NCBI RefSeq assembly: GCF_900182955.1
Contig: NZ_FXUL01000024.1
Span: forward strand, 41,003 to 105,002
Direction of reading: 5' to 3'
Length of the DNA stretch: 64,000 bases
Source of the DNA: Noviherbaspirillum suwonense
Lineage (GTDB): Bacteria; Pseudomonadota; Gammaproteobacteria; Burkholderiales; Burkholderiaceae_D
The position numbers were made by a program, and so were the translations under genes. Below, piece after piece: positions 37,361 through 46,656 of this stretch. Positions within the stretch are counted from its first letter, which is position 1, and the number at the start of each line of letters is the position of its first letter. The notes below the pieces were generated by a model that ran no database searches, was not told the DNA's origin, and worked only from the letters and a program-made list of their open reading frames with translations.

Positions 37361-38158
37361 TTAGGCAGAAGGGAACTTGGGCGCGCGTTTCTCACGTACC
37401 GAGGCCACGCCTTCCTTGGCATCTTCGCCGAGGAAGCACAGCATTTCCATCGCCAGCGAACTCTCGAAAATCGGGCGCGCCATGTTCATCCAGCCGTTAA
37501 GCGAGCGCTTGGTGAAGCGGATCGCCTGCTGGCTGCCATTCGCCAGCTTGTTGGCCACGGCCATTGCCTTGTCCATCAGCTCGGCGCGCGGCACGCACAG
37601 GCTGACCAGACCGATGCGTTCGGCTTCTTTGCCATTCACGAAATCGGCCGTCAGCAGGTAGTACTTGGCCTTGGCCATGCCGCACAAAAGCGGCCACAGA
37701 ATCGCGGCGTGGTCGCCGGCGGCGACACCGATTTTGACGTGGCCGTCGGTGACCTTGGCCTCCTCGGCCATGATGCTGATGTCGGCCAAAAAGGCCACCG
37801 CCAGACCGGCACCCACGGCCACGCCATTGATGGCCGAGATGATGGGCTTGTCGCAGGCCATCATGTTGTAGACCACGTCAGCAGCCTCTGTCATGGTGTT
37901 GGCAATTTCTTTGGGGTTGCCGACCATGTTGCCTACCCAATCCAGGTCGCCACCAGCCGAGAATGCCTGGTCGCCAGCGCCGGTGATGATTGCCACCTTG
38001 GTTTTGGGATCGTCGTTGACGACGCCCCAGATCTTGGTCAGCTCCCAATGCAGGCGGCCGTTGGTGGCGTTCATCACTTCGGGACGGTTGATCGTGATGA
38101 GCAGCACGCCATTGGGTTTGTGGTCGAATTTGAGGAATTGGAAGTCAGCGTAGTTCAT
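37361..38158 (-). CDS. Enoyl-CoA hydratase/isomerase (crotonase fold)
   Basis: 265 residues from ATG 38158, which fits the family N-terminus ([20 protein letters not shown]). The oxyanion-hole motifs are [12 protein letters not shown] near residue 65 and [18 protein letters not shown] near 107. At the catalytic Glu positions it has [18 protein letters not shown] near 135: an Asp lies where hydratases have Glu and the second Glu is replaced. A hydrolase, isomerase or decarboxylase role is therefore as possible as hydration. It is co-oriented with the dehydrogenases around it and 20 bases upstream of one of them. Confidence 0.87.
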   Translation of the reverse strand: MNYADFQFLKFDHKPNGVLLITINRPEVMNATNGRLHWELTKIWGVVNDDPKTKVAIITGAGDQAFSAGGDLDWVGNMVGNPKEIANTMTEAADVVYNMMACDKPIISAINGVAVGAGLAVAFLADISIMAEEAKVTDGHVKIGVAAGDHAAILWPLLCGMAKAKYYLLTADFVNGKEAERIGLVSLCVPRAELMDKAMAVANKLANGSQQAIRFTKRSLNGWMNMARPIFESSLAMEMLCFLGEDAKEGVASVREKRAPKFPSA

Positions 38159-38230
38159 TGAGAGGCTCCTTGAAGAAAATGGGAAGTCGGTTAAAAAAGG
38201 GGAAAAAGGGGATAACAAAGATCAGTAATG

Positions 38231-39086
38231 TCAGCGCAGCTTGGCGCGCCCATTGTTCAGCACGACGACGTTGAGCTCCATAGCCAGGGCCCGGAACGAA
38301 GCGACCTTGCCATCCACCCAGACTTCGGTGCGTATCGTTTTGCCGGGATAGACCGGTCACGAAAAGCGCACATCCAGCGACTGCAGGGCGTTTGGGTCGC
38401 CAACGCAGACGCTTTGGGTGAGGGCCCAACCGGCAATGCCATAGGTGGCCAGGCCATTCAGGATGGGCCGCTCGAAGCCGGCGGCGCTGGCCACCGCGGG
38501 TTCGGCATGCAGCGGGTTGTAGTCCGCCGAGAGCCGGTAGATCAGCGCGGCGCGGCTGGGTTGCGAAATCGACGCTGTGGTTGGCTGCGCGCGTGGGCAA
38601 CTCATTCACGGTTTTGGCCGGGCCGGTGGGGCCACCAAAACCGCCATCGGCGCGGCAGAAAGTGGTGGAGGTGAGCATCGCCAGAAACTCGCCGCTGGTC
38701 GCGTCATGCACCGTGCGCTCGGTATAAACCAACGCGCCCTTGCCCGTGCCTTTGTCGACGATGCCAGCAACCCTGGTGCGCGCGATCACCTCGCCCTCGG
38801 GGGCTGGCAAGCGGCGGATGACCAAACCTTGCTCCCCATGCACCAGGCGAACGGCGTCGATGCCCGTGGTCGGGTCTTTCATCCACATTCCAGTGTAGCC
38901 CAGGACCACCGGCAGTGTCGGCAGTGCCAGCAGGTTTTTTTCATGGACGAAGCGCAGCTCGGTTTCGTTCAGAGGGTCAGTGCCCAGGCCGACGCCCAGT
39001 GCGTACAGCATGGTGTCGCGCTGTGTGTAGCGATGGCGCACGTCCTCGAACGGCCACGCCATCAGCTTGGCGTAGTTGATCGCCAT
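38231..39086 (-). pseudogene. Two-domain MaoC-like dehydratase with frameshift and nonsense codon
   Basis: The frame starts MAINYAKLMAWPFEDVRHRY and contains the first hot-dog domain (LRFVHEKNLLALPTLPVVLGYTG). After NELPTRAANHSVDFAT an extra base near 38545-38558 shifts the frame. The catalytic IYRLSADYNPLHAEP segment and the GLATYGIAGWAL segment then lie in a second frame. That frame meets a TGA near 38357 and would continue PVYPGKTIRTEVWVDGK to 38231. The total length of 856 bases is one more than a multiple of three, as expected for a single insertion. An intact copy would hydrate enoyl-CoAs of bulky acids. Confidence 0.82.
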
Positions 39087-39112
39087 GGTGTGGCTCCGCT
39101 TTAGACCGGGTC

Positions 39113-39520
39113 TCAGGAGAACACGATATTCGAACTCTCCAGTGGATAGAGGTTCTGCTTCATCGCGGGCAGCACGCGCCCGGCGATGGTCTCGAGCGTC
39201 CAACCTGCGCTGGTGTGCATGCCGCGGATTGGGCGCGACTGGCCCATGAGGAAAATTTCGTTGCCGTGCACGGCGAAGATCTGGGCCGTGACGTCGGCCG
39301 CGGCATCGCTGGCCAGCGGCGCAATCTGTTTGGTGCCGAGTTTTTTTAGCTTTTCCACGCGCGCCTGCTGCTCGGGGGTGTCGGTGGGGATGGCGCCGAC
39401 CATGCGGCTCCAGGCGAACGGCGAGATGCAGTTGGGGCGCACGTTGTAGCGCTGCATGTCGCCAGCGATGTGGCGTGACATGGCCACGATGCCCAGCTTT
39501 GCAGCAGCATAATTGGCCTG
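39113..39520 (-). pseudogene. SDR dehydrogenase, C-terminal fragment
   Basis: The frame reads ANYAAAKLGIVAMSRHIAGD, including the Tyr-x3-Lys catalytic pair, then NVRPNCISPFAWSRMVGAIP and a tail ending LYPLESSNIVFS. This corresponds to the C-terminal 125-135 residues of a 300-residue SDR of the multifunctional-enzyme type. The Rossmann half is absent. At about 39520 it joins the DUF35 fragment in a different frame, so an internal deletion removed the end of one gene and the start of the next. Confidence 0.78.
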
Positions 39521-39701
39521 CGCTGGGTGCTACCCATTCGAGTTGCGCCGAGCCGCAACGGGTACACAACGCGTGCGGGTAGAGCACATGCCGGTCGCAG
39601 GCGCGGCAATGCTGGATCTGAAACCGGCCCTGCACTAGCGCCAGCGCGATCTGCGCGTTCGGGCCGGGGCCTTCAAAAACGGAATTGCGTACGTCGCTCA
39701 T
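39521..39701 (-). pseudogene. DUF35 zinc-ribbon protein, N-terminal fragment
   Basis: The first 60 residues hold a complete zinc ribbon (C32-x2-C35, C46-x2-C49) and the start of the OB-fold (EWVAPSAG). The rest is replaced by SDR sequence. The start overlaps the end of the acyl-CoA dehydrogenase gene by four bases. A thiolase or aldolase partner, normally adjacent, is not present here and may have been deleted at the same time. Confidence 0.78.
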
Positions 39702-40870
39702 GACGGCAACTTCAGCACGCTGGCAGCCAGGATGTTGCGCTGCACTTCGTTGCTTCCGCCGTAGATAGTGGCCGGACGCGCATTGTAGAAGGTGGTCAAC
39801 GCATCGGTTTTGCCACCGGGCAGCGCGATAGGGCCGGGTAGGGCGCCACTGGCGCCGACGACGTCAACCAGCAGGTCGGCCAGGCGCGAATAGGTTTCGG
39901 TGGCGAACAGCTTGAGCATCGAGACATCCGGCCCCAGGGTTTCGCCACGCTTGACCTGCTCGATAAAGCGGCCATAGAGCGCGCCCAGGTCGGCCACGTC
40001 CAGAGCCAGCTTGGTGTAGCGGTCTACGAAGCCGGTGTCTTCGAACAGGCCGAGGCGCTGCGCGGCTTCCTGCACGCGGGCTAGCGCGTACTGGCTTTGC
40101 TTGGGGCTGCCCAGGAAGATGCGCTCAAAGCCGAGCAACGCCTTGGCGATGGTCCAGCCCTTGTTCAACACGCCCACGATGCTGGTGCGCGGCACGCGCA
40201 CGTTTTCCAGGAAGACCTCGCAGAAGTCCTCGCTGCCCGCGATGTTGCGGATGGGATGCACCGTGATGCCCGGGGTTTTCATGTCGGCCAGCAGGAAGCT
40301 GATGCCTTCCTGCTTCTTGGCTGATTTGTCGGTACGCACCAGCAGGAAGATGTGGGTGGCGTCCTGCGCCAGCGTGGTCCAGGTCTTTTGTCCGTTGACG
40401 ATGAAGTCGTCGCCGTCGACTACCGCTTCGGTGCGCAGGCTGGCCAGGTCGGAGCCGGAATTGGGTTCCGAATAACCTTGGCACCAGATGTGCTCGCCGG
40501 CAATGATCTTGGGCAGGTAGTAGGCGCGCTGCGCCTCATTGCCGTGGTTGATTAGCAGCGGGCCGACCATGGTGATGCCCATGTCGGGTGCGCGCGCCAC
40601 GCCCCAGCGCTCTTGCTCTTCAATGAAGATGATGACTTTCTCAGGCGAGAGTCCCATGCCGCCGTATTGGCTGGGCCAGCTTGGAGCAACCCAGCCTTGT
40701 TTGGATAGCGCCAGGTACCACGGTCCGATTTCGGACCAGCGCAGGCGTCGCTGCGGGTAGCGCCATTCGCCGGGAAAGCGGGTTTCAAAAAATTCGCGGA
40801 CGGTAGCGCGGAAGCTGGCGTTGTCGAGCGCATTCCAGTCGGTGAAGGTAGATGTGGATGAGGTGTTCAT
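39698..40870 (-). CDS. Acyl-CoA dehydrogenase (FAD)
   Basis: 390 residues. The motif WCQGYSEPNSGSDLASL is near residue 130, VNGQKTWTTLAQDATHIFLL near 160, and a C-terminal IYGGSNEVQRNILA near 373. That last segment has Gly-Gly at the position of the common YEG base. The N-terminus (TVREFFETRFPGEWRYP) matches the FadE-type large subunit found in steroid and alicyclic acid clusters, where such proteins work in heteromeric pairs. Its start overlaps the fused dehydrogenase gene upstream by four bases, so it may pair with one half of it. Confidence 0.9.
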   Translation of the reverse strand: MNTSSTSTFTDWNALDNASFRATVREFFETRFPGEWRYPQRRLRWSEIGPWYLALSKQGWVAPSWPSQYGGMGLSPEKVIIFIEEQERWGVARAPDMGITMVGPLLINHGNEAQRAYYLPKIIAGEHIWCQGYSEPNSGSDLASLRTEAVVDGDDFIVNGQKTWTTLAQDATHIFLLVRTDKSAKKQEGISFLLADMKTPGITVHPIRNIAGSEDFCEVFLENVRVPRTSIVGVLNKGWTIAKALLGFERIFLGSPKQSQYALARVQEAAQRLGLFEDTGFVDRYTKLALDVADLGALYGRFIEQVKRGETLGPDVSMLKLFATETYSRLADLLVDVVGASGALPGPIALPGGKTDALTTFYNARPATIYGGSNEVQRNILAASVLKLPS

Positions 40871-43263
40871 GCGTGTTCCTGCGCGGGGGCGTTGCGGGTG
40901 AGGTCGGCGTAGCGGCGGCGTTGCTGGGTGCCATTGCCCAGCCAGGCGGCCAACACTAGGGCACGCTGCAGGTACAGACCCAGGTCGTATTCGTCGGTGA
41001 CGCCAATGGCGCCGTGCAGTTGCACTGCTTCGCGTGCCACCTGCAGTCCGGCGTCCGACGCGCGGGACTTGACGCGGCAGGCCATGGCCGAGCGCGCTGT
41101 GGCATCGCCGTCCTGAGCATCGAGCAGGGCCACCGCCTGCGTCACCACGCTGGCGGTCAGTTCCTGCTGGATCAACAGGTCGACGGCGCGGTGCTGCAGC
41201 GACTGGAAGCTGCCGATCGGCTTGCCGAACTGGATCCGCGTGCGCAGGTAGTCCAGTGTTATGGACAGCATGCTGCGCACCAGGGCCAGCAGTTCAACGC
41301 TCCCCAATACCAAGGTTTCATCGTAGGCGCGGGTCAGCGCGGCCACGGCGACCGCCCCTTCGGCCAGCAGGTGGCTGGCGGGCAGGCGCACGTTGTTGAA
41401 GTCAAGCTGGGCGACATAACTGCCATCGGCCAGCGGCTGGCTCGACAGGGTGAGGCCGGATGCATCGGCCGGCATCCACACCAAGGCCAGACCTTGCGGC
41501 CCGCTGGCGCTGACGACGTAGCCGTCGGCCCCAGCGCCGGGGCGCACATGGCGCTTGTCGCCGTGTACCAGCAGGGAGTCACCCTGGCGTTCCAGCCGGG
41601 TCGCAGCCTGGCCCGGCCGGTCTTTCGCGCCGGTGACATCTTCCTGCCAGGCCACGGCGGGCAGCGTGCGACCCTCGGCGAGTTCGGTTAGCAGACGCGT
41701 CGATAGCTTGGTGGCACCCGCATGGGCCAGCAGCCGGCCGGCGAAGACCAGCACCGGCACCACCGGTTCGGGCGCGACCTGAGAAGCCAGGGCGGCCGCC
41801 ACCTCGGCCATCTCAGCGAAGCCCTGGGCGTATCCGCCCAGTTGTTCGGGCACCAGCAGCCCGGTCCAGCCCTGCTCGGCCAGGGCGTCCCAGAAGCGGC
41901 GGTCGTAGCCCGGCGCTTGCTGGCGCAGGGCGCGGGCACGATTGAGTGGCGATTCTTTGGTTGCGAAACTGAGCGCGCTTTCGCGCAGCATGGTCAATTG
42001 GTCGGCACGTTCGCTGTCGTGGGTGGTGGTCATGATGGGGTGGGTGCTGTCATGGGTTAAAAAGAAGGTATTGACGAGGAATTGTTGGCCTTGGCGGAAA
42101 GAAAATCGGTCGTGAGCTCGTAAATGTCGATAGGATTTGGGCAGGCCCAGCACCTTCTCGGCAATGAAGCACAGGATGAGTTGCGGGCTGATCGGCGCGA
42201 TGCGCGGGATCATCATTTCGCGCAGGTAGCGTTCGACGTGGTATTCCTTGGCGTAGCTATAGCCGCCCGGCGTGGCTATGGCGCGCTGGCAGGCGTTGAA
42301 ACCAGCCTCGGCGCCGCAGGGCAGGCCGTTGTCGTATTTCCAGGCCGCGCGCACCGCCATCATTTCAGCGGCCTCAAGCCCCATCCATGATTGCATCAGC
42401 GGATGCTGGATCGACTGCTTCCGCACGAAGGGTCGATCAAATATCATGCGTTCACCGGCGTACTTGACGGCCACCTGCAGCGCCGCGCGGCCCAGGCCGA
42501 CGGCTTCGCCCGCGATCAGTACCCGCTCCGGGTTCATGCCATGCAGGATGTATTCGAAGCCGCGGCCCTCTTCGCCGATGCGGTCTTCCACTGGCACCCG
42601 CAGGCTGTCGATGAAAAGTTCGTTCGAGTCGACTGCCTTGCGCCCCATTTTTTCGATTTCGCGCACCTCGACAAAACGGCGGTCAAGGGCAGTGTAGAAC
42701 AGGCTCAGGCCGAAGGTCGGCTTCTTGCAGTTCTCCGGCGGCGTGGTCCGCGCCAGGATCAGCATCTTCTCAGCCACCTGGCCGGTCGAGATCCAGACCT
42801 TCTGGCCGGACAATACATAGTGGTCGCCAACTTGTTCGGCGCGGGTTTTCAGACGGGTCGTGTTCCGCCCCGTGTTGGGCTCGGTGATGGCGAAGCAGGC
42901 TTTTTCCCTGTCTTGGAACAGCGGCGGCAGCATGCGGTGTTTCTGCTCCTCGTTGTCGAACACGGCCACCAGCTGCAGCCCGAAAATGTTCATGTGCACC
43001 GCTGATGCGCCCGACAACCCTGCGCCCGACTGGGAGATGGCCTGCATCATCACGGTGGCTTCACTGATGCCCAGCCCGCCGCCGTCATATTCCTGCGGCA
43101 GGCAAATGCCGAGCCAGCTGCCATCGGCCAGGACGCGGTGCAGCTCGTGCGGAAAGCCGCCAACCTTGTCACGTTCGAGCCAGTAGCCATCGTCGAAGCG
43201 GGCGCAGATTTTACCGATGGCCTCGCGGATGGATTCGTGCTCTGGGTTGGGTGTGAAATCCAT
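40867..43263 (-). CDS. Two acyl-CoA dehydrogenases in one reading frame
   Basis: 798 residues. Residues 1-385 form one dehydrogenase (CFAITEPNTGRNTTRLK near 122; ending EKVLGLPKSY). A poor linker of about 30 residues follows. The second dehydrogenase then begins at MTTTHDSERADQL near residue 415 and is a FadE small-subunit type lacking the usual TEP motif. After PKSY the codon is CGA where related enzymes end, so a TGA-to-CGA change probably caused the read-through. The first half also appears to miss about ten residues between PCGAEA and GFNACQRA. Both halves probably served as separate subunits. Whether the fused product folds is unknown. Confidence 0.85.
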   Translation of the reverse strand: MDFTPNPEHESIREAIGKICARFDDGYWLERDKVGGFPHELHRVLADGSWLGICLPQEYDGGGLGISEATVMMQAISQSGAGLSGASAVHMNIFGLQLVAVFDNEEQKHRMLPPLFQDREKACFAITEPNTGRNTTRLKTRAEQVGDHYVLSGQKVWISTGQVAEKMLILARTTPPENCKKPTFGLSLFYTALDRRFVEVREIEKMGRKAVDSNELFIDSLRVPVEDRIGEEGRGFEYILHGMNPERVLIAGEAVGLGRAALQVAVKYAGERMIFDRPFVRKQSIQHPLMQSWMGLEAAEMMAVRAAWKYDNGLPCGAEAGFNACQRAIATPGGYSYAKEYHVERYLREMMIPRIAPISPQLILCFIAEKVLGLPKSYRHLRAHDRFSFRQGQQFLVNTFFLTHDSTHPIMTTTHDSERADQLTMLRESALSFATKESPLNRARALRQQAPGYDRRFWDALAEQGWTGLLVPEQLGGYAQGFAEMAEVAAALASQVAPEPVVPVLVFAGRLLAHAGATKLSTRLLTELAEGRTLPAVAWQEDVTGAKDRPGQAATRLERQGDSLLVHGDKRHVRPGAGADGYVVSASGPQGLALVWMPADASGLTLSSQPLADGSYVAQLDFNNVRLPASHLLAEGAVAVAALTRAYDETLVLGSVELLALVRSMLSITLDYLRTRIQFGKPIGSFQSLQHRAVDLLIQQELTASVVTQAVALLDAQDGDATARSAMACRVKSRASDAGLQVAREAVQLHGAIGVTDEYDLGLYLQRALVLAAWLGNGTQQRRRYADLTRNAPAQEHA

Positions 43264-43281
43264 GGGGATGCTCTAGTGGGT

Positions 43282-45330
43282 TCAGAGGGCCAGACCCAGG
43301 CGCGTGCCCTGGTCAATGGCGCGCAAGGCATCGAGTTCGGCGGCCAGCTCGGCGCCGCCGATCAGATCGGGCGTGAGGCCGAGCGCGCGCAGTTCGGCAA
43401 GCAATGCGTTCTCGCTGTCCTGACCGGCGCACAGGACGATGGTGTCCACCTCCAGCGTCTGTGGCACGCCGTTGACGCTCAGATGCAATCCAGCGTCGTC
43501 GATGCGTTCATAGCTGCAGCCCGACTGCGTGCGCAGGCCGCGCCGCGCCAGCTCGGCCTTGAGCGCCCAGCCAGTGGTCATGCCCAGGCTGCGCCCGGGT
43601 TTTTCAGGTTTACGCTGCAACAGGGTGACTTCGCGTGGCGCGCTGACGGGCTGCATCGGTTTGAGGCCGCCCGCGGCTGCGGGTGAGGTGTCGACACCCC
43701 ATTCGGCCTGAAACTGCGCGACCGTCTGCGGCCGGGGGCCATCGGGTGGCGTTTTGTGCAGCAGGAACGTTGACACGTCGAAGCCGATGCCGCCGGCGCC
43801 GATCACGGCCACCTTGCGGCCGGCCAGTGCCCGGCCCGACAGCAGGTCGGCATAGCTCACCACCTTAGGGTGGGCTATGCCAGGTATCTGCGGCGTGCGC
43901 GGGCGCACGCCGGTGGCCACCACTATGCGGTCGTAGTGGCCGTTGACGAGAGAGGGGGCATCCGCCCGGGTATTGAGCTTGAGCGTCACGCCATGCCGCG
44001 CCACGCCTTGCTTGAAGTAGCGCAGCAGTTCATTGAATTCCTGCTTGCCCGGCACGGCACGCGCTAGGTTCAACTGGCCGCCGATCTCGTGACCGGCCTC
44101 AAACAGGGTGACCGCATGGCCGCGCTCGGCCGCGGTGACCGCGCACGCCAGCCCGGCCGCGCCGGCGCCGACCACCGCCACCTTGCGCGGCACGGCCTTT
44201 GGCGGCAACAACGAGAACTCCAACTCGCGCCCGGCACGCGGGTTGACCAGGCAGGTGGCCGGGCGCTCGGAGAAGATGTAGTCGAGACAGGCCTGGTTGC
44301 AGGCGATGCAGGTGTTGATCTCGTTGGCGCGGCCCTCGGCCGCCTTGCGCACGAAGTCGGCATCGGCCAGGAAAGGGCGCGCCATCGACACCATATCGGC
44401 GTCGCCACTGGCTAGGATTTCTTCGGCCAGATCGGGCGTGTTGATCCGGTTGGAGACGATGACGGGAATCGTCACCGCTTTTTTGATGCGGGCCGCTGCA
44501 AAGCGCCAGGCGGCGCGCGGCACCACGTAGGCAATGGTGGGGATGCGTGCTTCGTGCCAGCCGATGCCAGTGTTGATAATATCGGCGTCAGCAGCCTGCA
44601 CCGCCTGCGCGAGCTGGATGATCTCAGCGGCCGGGGCGCCACCTTCGACCAGATCGAGCGCCGATACTCGATACATGAGCAAAAACTGCGGACCCACCCG
44701 TTCGCGAGTGCGACGAACGATCTCCACCGGCAGGTGATGGCGATTTTCCATGCTGCCGCCAAATTCGTCGCTGCGGTTGTTGGTGCGCGTGACGGTGAAC
44801 TGGTTTAGCAGGTAGCCCTCCGAGCCCATGATCTCGACGCCATCGAAGCCAGCGCGCTGGGCGAGTTCGGCGCAGCGCACATAGTCCTCAATCGTTTGCC
44901 AGACTTCGGCTGTGCTCAAGGCACGCGGCGCGCGCGGGTTTATGGGAGAGGGAATCTCGGAGGCTCCGACGGGCCTAGCGACTTTTGCGTTGCGGCCTGT
45001 ATGCAGAATTTGCAGAATGATCTTACCGCCCTCGGCATGCACCGCCTGTGGAATCGGTTTCAGCGCATCGGCTTGCTCCGTAGTGACGAGCAGGGGACCA
45101 GTTTCATCCAGCAGGCCATCCTGGCAGGGGGCATAGCCGCCCGTGACGATCAGGCCCGCACCACCGCGTGCGCGCTCGGCATAGAACAGGGACAGCCGGT
45201 CGATAGAGCGGTCCAGCGACTCCAGACGTGTGTGCATCGAACCCATTACCATCCGGTTGCCAAGGGTGTGCGCGCCGACCTTCAGGGCGGACAGTAGCGT
45301 CGGAAAGAAAACAGTGGCTTCGGTGGACAT
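43282..45330 (-). CDS. 2,4-dienoyl-CoA reductase-type flavoprotein (FadH/old yellow enzyme family)
   Basis: 682 residues. An FMN-binding TIM barrel covers about residues 1-360 (GNRMVMGSMHTRLE near 22). The 4Fe-4S cluster is bound by CIACNQACLDY and a later CLVN near 340-360. The FAD/NAD(P) domain begins VAVVGAGAAGLACAVTA near 388, with a second nucleotide motif VAVIGAGGIGFDV near 525. Enzymes of this type reduce conjugated dienoyl-CoAs with NADPH. In alicyclic degradation a cyclic dienoyl-CoA is a plausible substrate. It is the first gene of the minus-strand series and is divergent from the carboxylase modules, so both may share regulation. Confidence 0.9.
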   Translation of the reverse strand: MSTEATVFFPTLLSALKVGAHTLGNRMVMGSMHTRLESLDRSIDRLSLFYAERARGGAGLIVTGGYAPCQDGLLDETGPLLVTTEQADALKPIPQAVHAEGGKIILQILHTGRNAKVARPVGASEIPSPINPRAPRALSTAEVWQTIEDYVRCAELAQRAGFDGVEIMGSEGYLLNQFTVTRTNNRSDEFGGSMENRHHLPVEIVRRTRERVGPQFLLMYRVSALDLVEGGAPAAEIIQLAQAVQAADADIINTGIGWHEARIPTIAYVVPRAAWRFAAARIKKAVTIPVIVSNRINTPDLAEEILASGDADMVSMARPFLADADFVRKAAEGRANEINTCIACNQACLDYIFSERPATCLVNPRAGRELEFSLLPPKAVPRKVAVVGAGAAGLACAVTAAERGHAVTLFEAGHEIGGQLNLARAVPGKQEFNELLRYFKQGVARHGVTLKLNTRADAPSLVNGHYDRIVVATGVRPRTPQIPGIAHPKVVSYADLLSGRALAGRKVAVIGAGGIGFDVSTFLLHKTPPDGPRPQTVAQFQAEWGVDTSPAAAGGLKPMQPVSAPREVTLLQRKPEKPGRSLGMTTGWALKAELARRGLRTQSGCSYERIDDAGLHLSVNGVPQTLEVDTIVLCAGQDSENALLAELRALGLTPDLIGGAELAAELDALRAIDQGTRLGLAL

Positions 45331-45489
45331 TGAGAAAGTCTCCTGAAAAATCTAACTAACACCTGTTCAATGATATATCATGCGGCGTAGATCAGCCATG
45401 CAATTGTCGTGCACCTCAAATTCTTCGTCCAGATTGACGGTGTGATGCAGGCGGCGATTTTGGCAACAGTCAGCCAGGAGGTATTACCC
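45331..45489. promoter_or_regulatory. Divergent promoter region
   Basis: These 159 bases separate a leftward reductase gene and a rightward dehydrogenase gene, so both promoters should lie here. Visible are CTAACTAAC near 45346, similar to motifs upstream of badH and at 35209-35224, and an exact palindrome ATGATATATCAT around 45370. CAGGAGG at 45475-45481 is the ribosome-binding site for the rightward gene. Confidence 0.45.
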
Positions 45490-46656
45490 ATGATGTTCGA
45501 TGAAGATCAAATTGCGCTGCGTGACGTGGCGCGCCGCTTTGCGCGAGAGAAACTCAGGCCCGATTACCAGAAGCGCGAGTCGCAGCCGGGTATTGACCGG
45601 GCGCTATTCCAGGAAATGGGTTCACTCGGTCTGATCGGTGTCGATCTGCCCGAGGAATATGGCGGCTTGGGCTTGAGTGGCGTCACGGCCGGCATCATTA
45701 CCGAGGAAATTGCCTATGGCGATTTCAACGTCAGCTATATGCAGTTGCTTAGTTCGCTGATGGGCGCCATTATTCATGCCAATGCGTCGCCCGAGTTGGC
45801 GCGCACCTGGAACAGCCGGATCGTGGCGGGCGAGGCCATCGTCGCTCTGGGTTTGACCGAACCGCGGGGCGGCTCGGATGCCGCTAATCTGCAACTCAAG
45901 GCGCGTCGCGTTGGCGACGAGTACGTGCTTTCCGGTGAGAAGACCTCAATTACCTTTGCCGATCAGGCCGATGCCATTGTGTTGTTCGCGCGCACCGGCA
46001 AGCCCGAGGAGGGCGCTCGCGGCATCACCGCGTTTCTAGTGGACCTGGACCAGAAAGGCGTGCAGCGCACGCGCTTCAACGATGTAGGCAGCAAAATCAT
46101 CGGCCGTGGCTCGGTGTTTTTCGACGACGTGCAGGTGCCGGTCGAGAACCGACTGGGCGAAGAGGGCAAGGGGTTCACGCAGGTGATGCAGGGGTTCGAC
46201 TTCAGCCGCATCCTGATCGCGCTGCAGTGCGTGGCCGCTGCGCAAGCCTCGATCGACGAAACCTGGGAGTACGTGAAGGAGCGTTACACCTTTGGTTCAC
46301 CGCTGGCGCAGTACCAGGGTGTAAGTTTTCCGATTGTCGAGTTTGAGACCCTCATTGCCGCCTGCCGCCAGCTCTGCTACCACGGCCTGGCCTTGCGCGA
46401 CGCAGGCCAACCGCACACCACGGAAGCGGCCATGGTTAAGTGGATGGGGCCCAAAACCGCTTTTGACGCGATCCATCAGTGCCTTCTGACGTTTGGTCAC
46501 TATGGCTGGTCAATGGATCTGCCGCACCAGCAGCGCCTGCGCGACGTGATGGGCTTGGAAATCGGCGACGGCACGGCGCAAATCATGAAACTGATCGTTG
46601 CGCGCGAGCGCGTTGGGCGCGCGGCGGTGCAATATGCGAAGGAGAACAAATCATGA
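45490..46656 (+). CDS. Acyl-CoA dehydrogenase, module A
   Basis: 388 residues from ATG 45490, which follows CAGGAGG by eight bases; earlier in-frame starts lack a site. The motif ALGLTEPRGGSDAANL is near residue 120 and LSGEKTSITFADQADAIVLF near 148. A C-terminal EIGDGTAQIMKLIVARE lies near 357, with Asp where the short-chain enzymes carry the catalytic Glu. It is the first of four genes of module A and overlaps the crotonase gene by four bases. The probable role is to make an alpha,beta-unsaturated branched acyl-CoA, the form that is then carboxylated. Confidence 0.9.
   Translation: MMFDEDQIALRDVARRFAREKLRPDYQKRESQPGIDRALFQEMGSLGLIGVDLPEEYGGLGLSGVTAGIITEEIAYGDFNVSYMQLLSSLMGAIIHANASPELARTWNSRIVAGEAIVALGLTEPRGGSDAANLQLKARRVGDEYVLSGEKTSITFADQADAIVLFARTGKPEEGARGITAFLVDLDQKGVQRTRFNDVGSKIIGRGSVFFDDVQVPVENRLGEEGKGFTQVMQGFDFSRILIALQCVAAAQASIDETWEYVKERYTFGSPLAQYQGVSFPIVEFETLIAACRQLCYHGLALRDAGQPHTTEAAMVKWMGPKTAFDAIHQCLLTFGHYGWSMDLPHQQRLRDVMGLEIGDGTAQIMKLIVARERVGRAAVQYAKENKS

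Noticed and set aside
38145..39701. Single 518-codon gene
   Set aside because: Its parts match three unrelated families in different frames, so it is a composite of broken genes.
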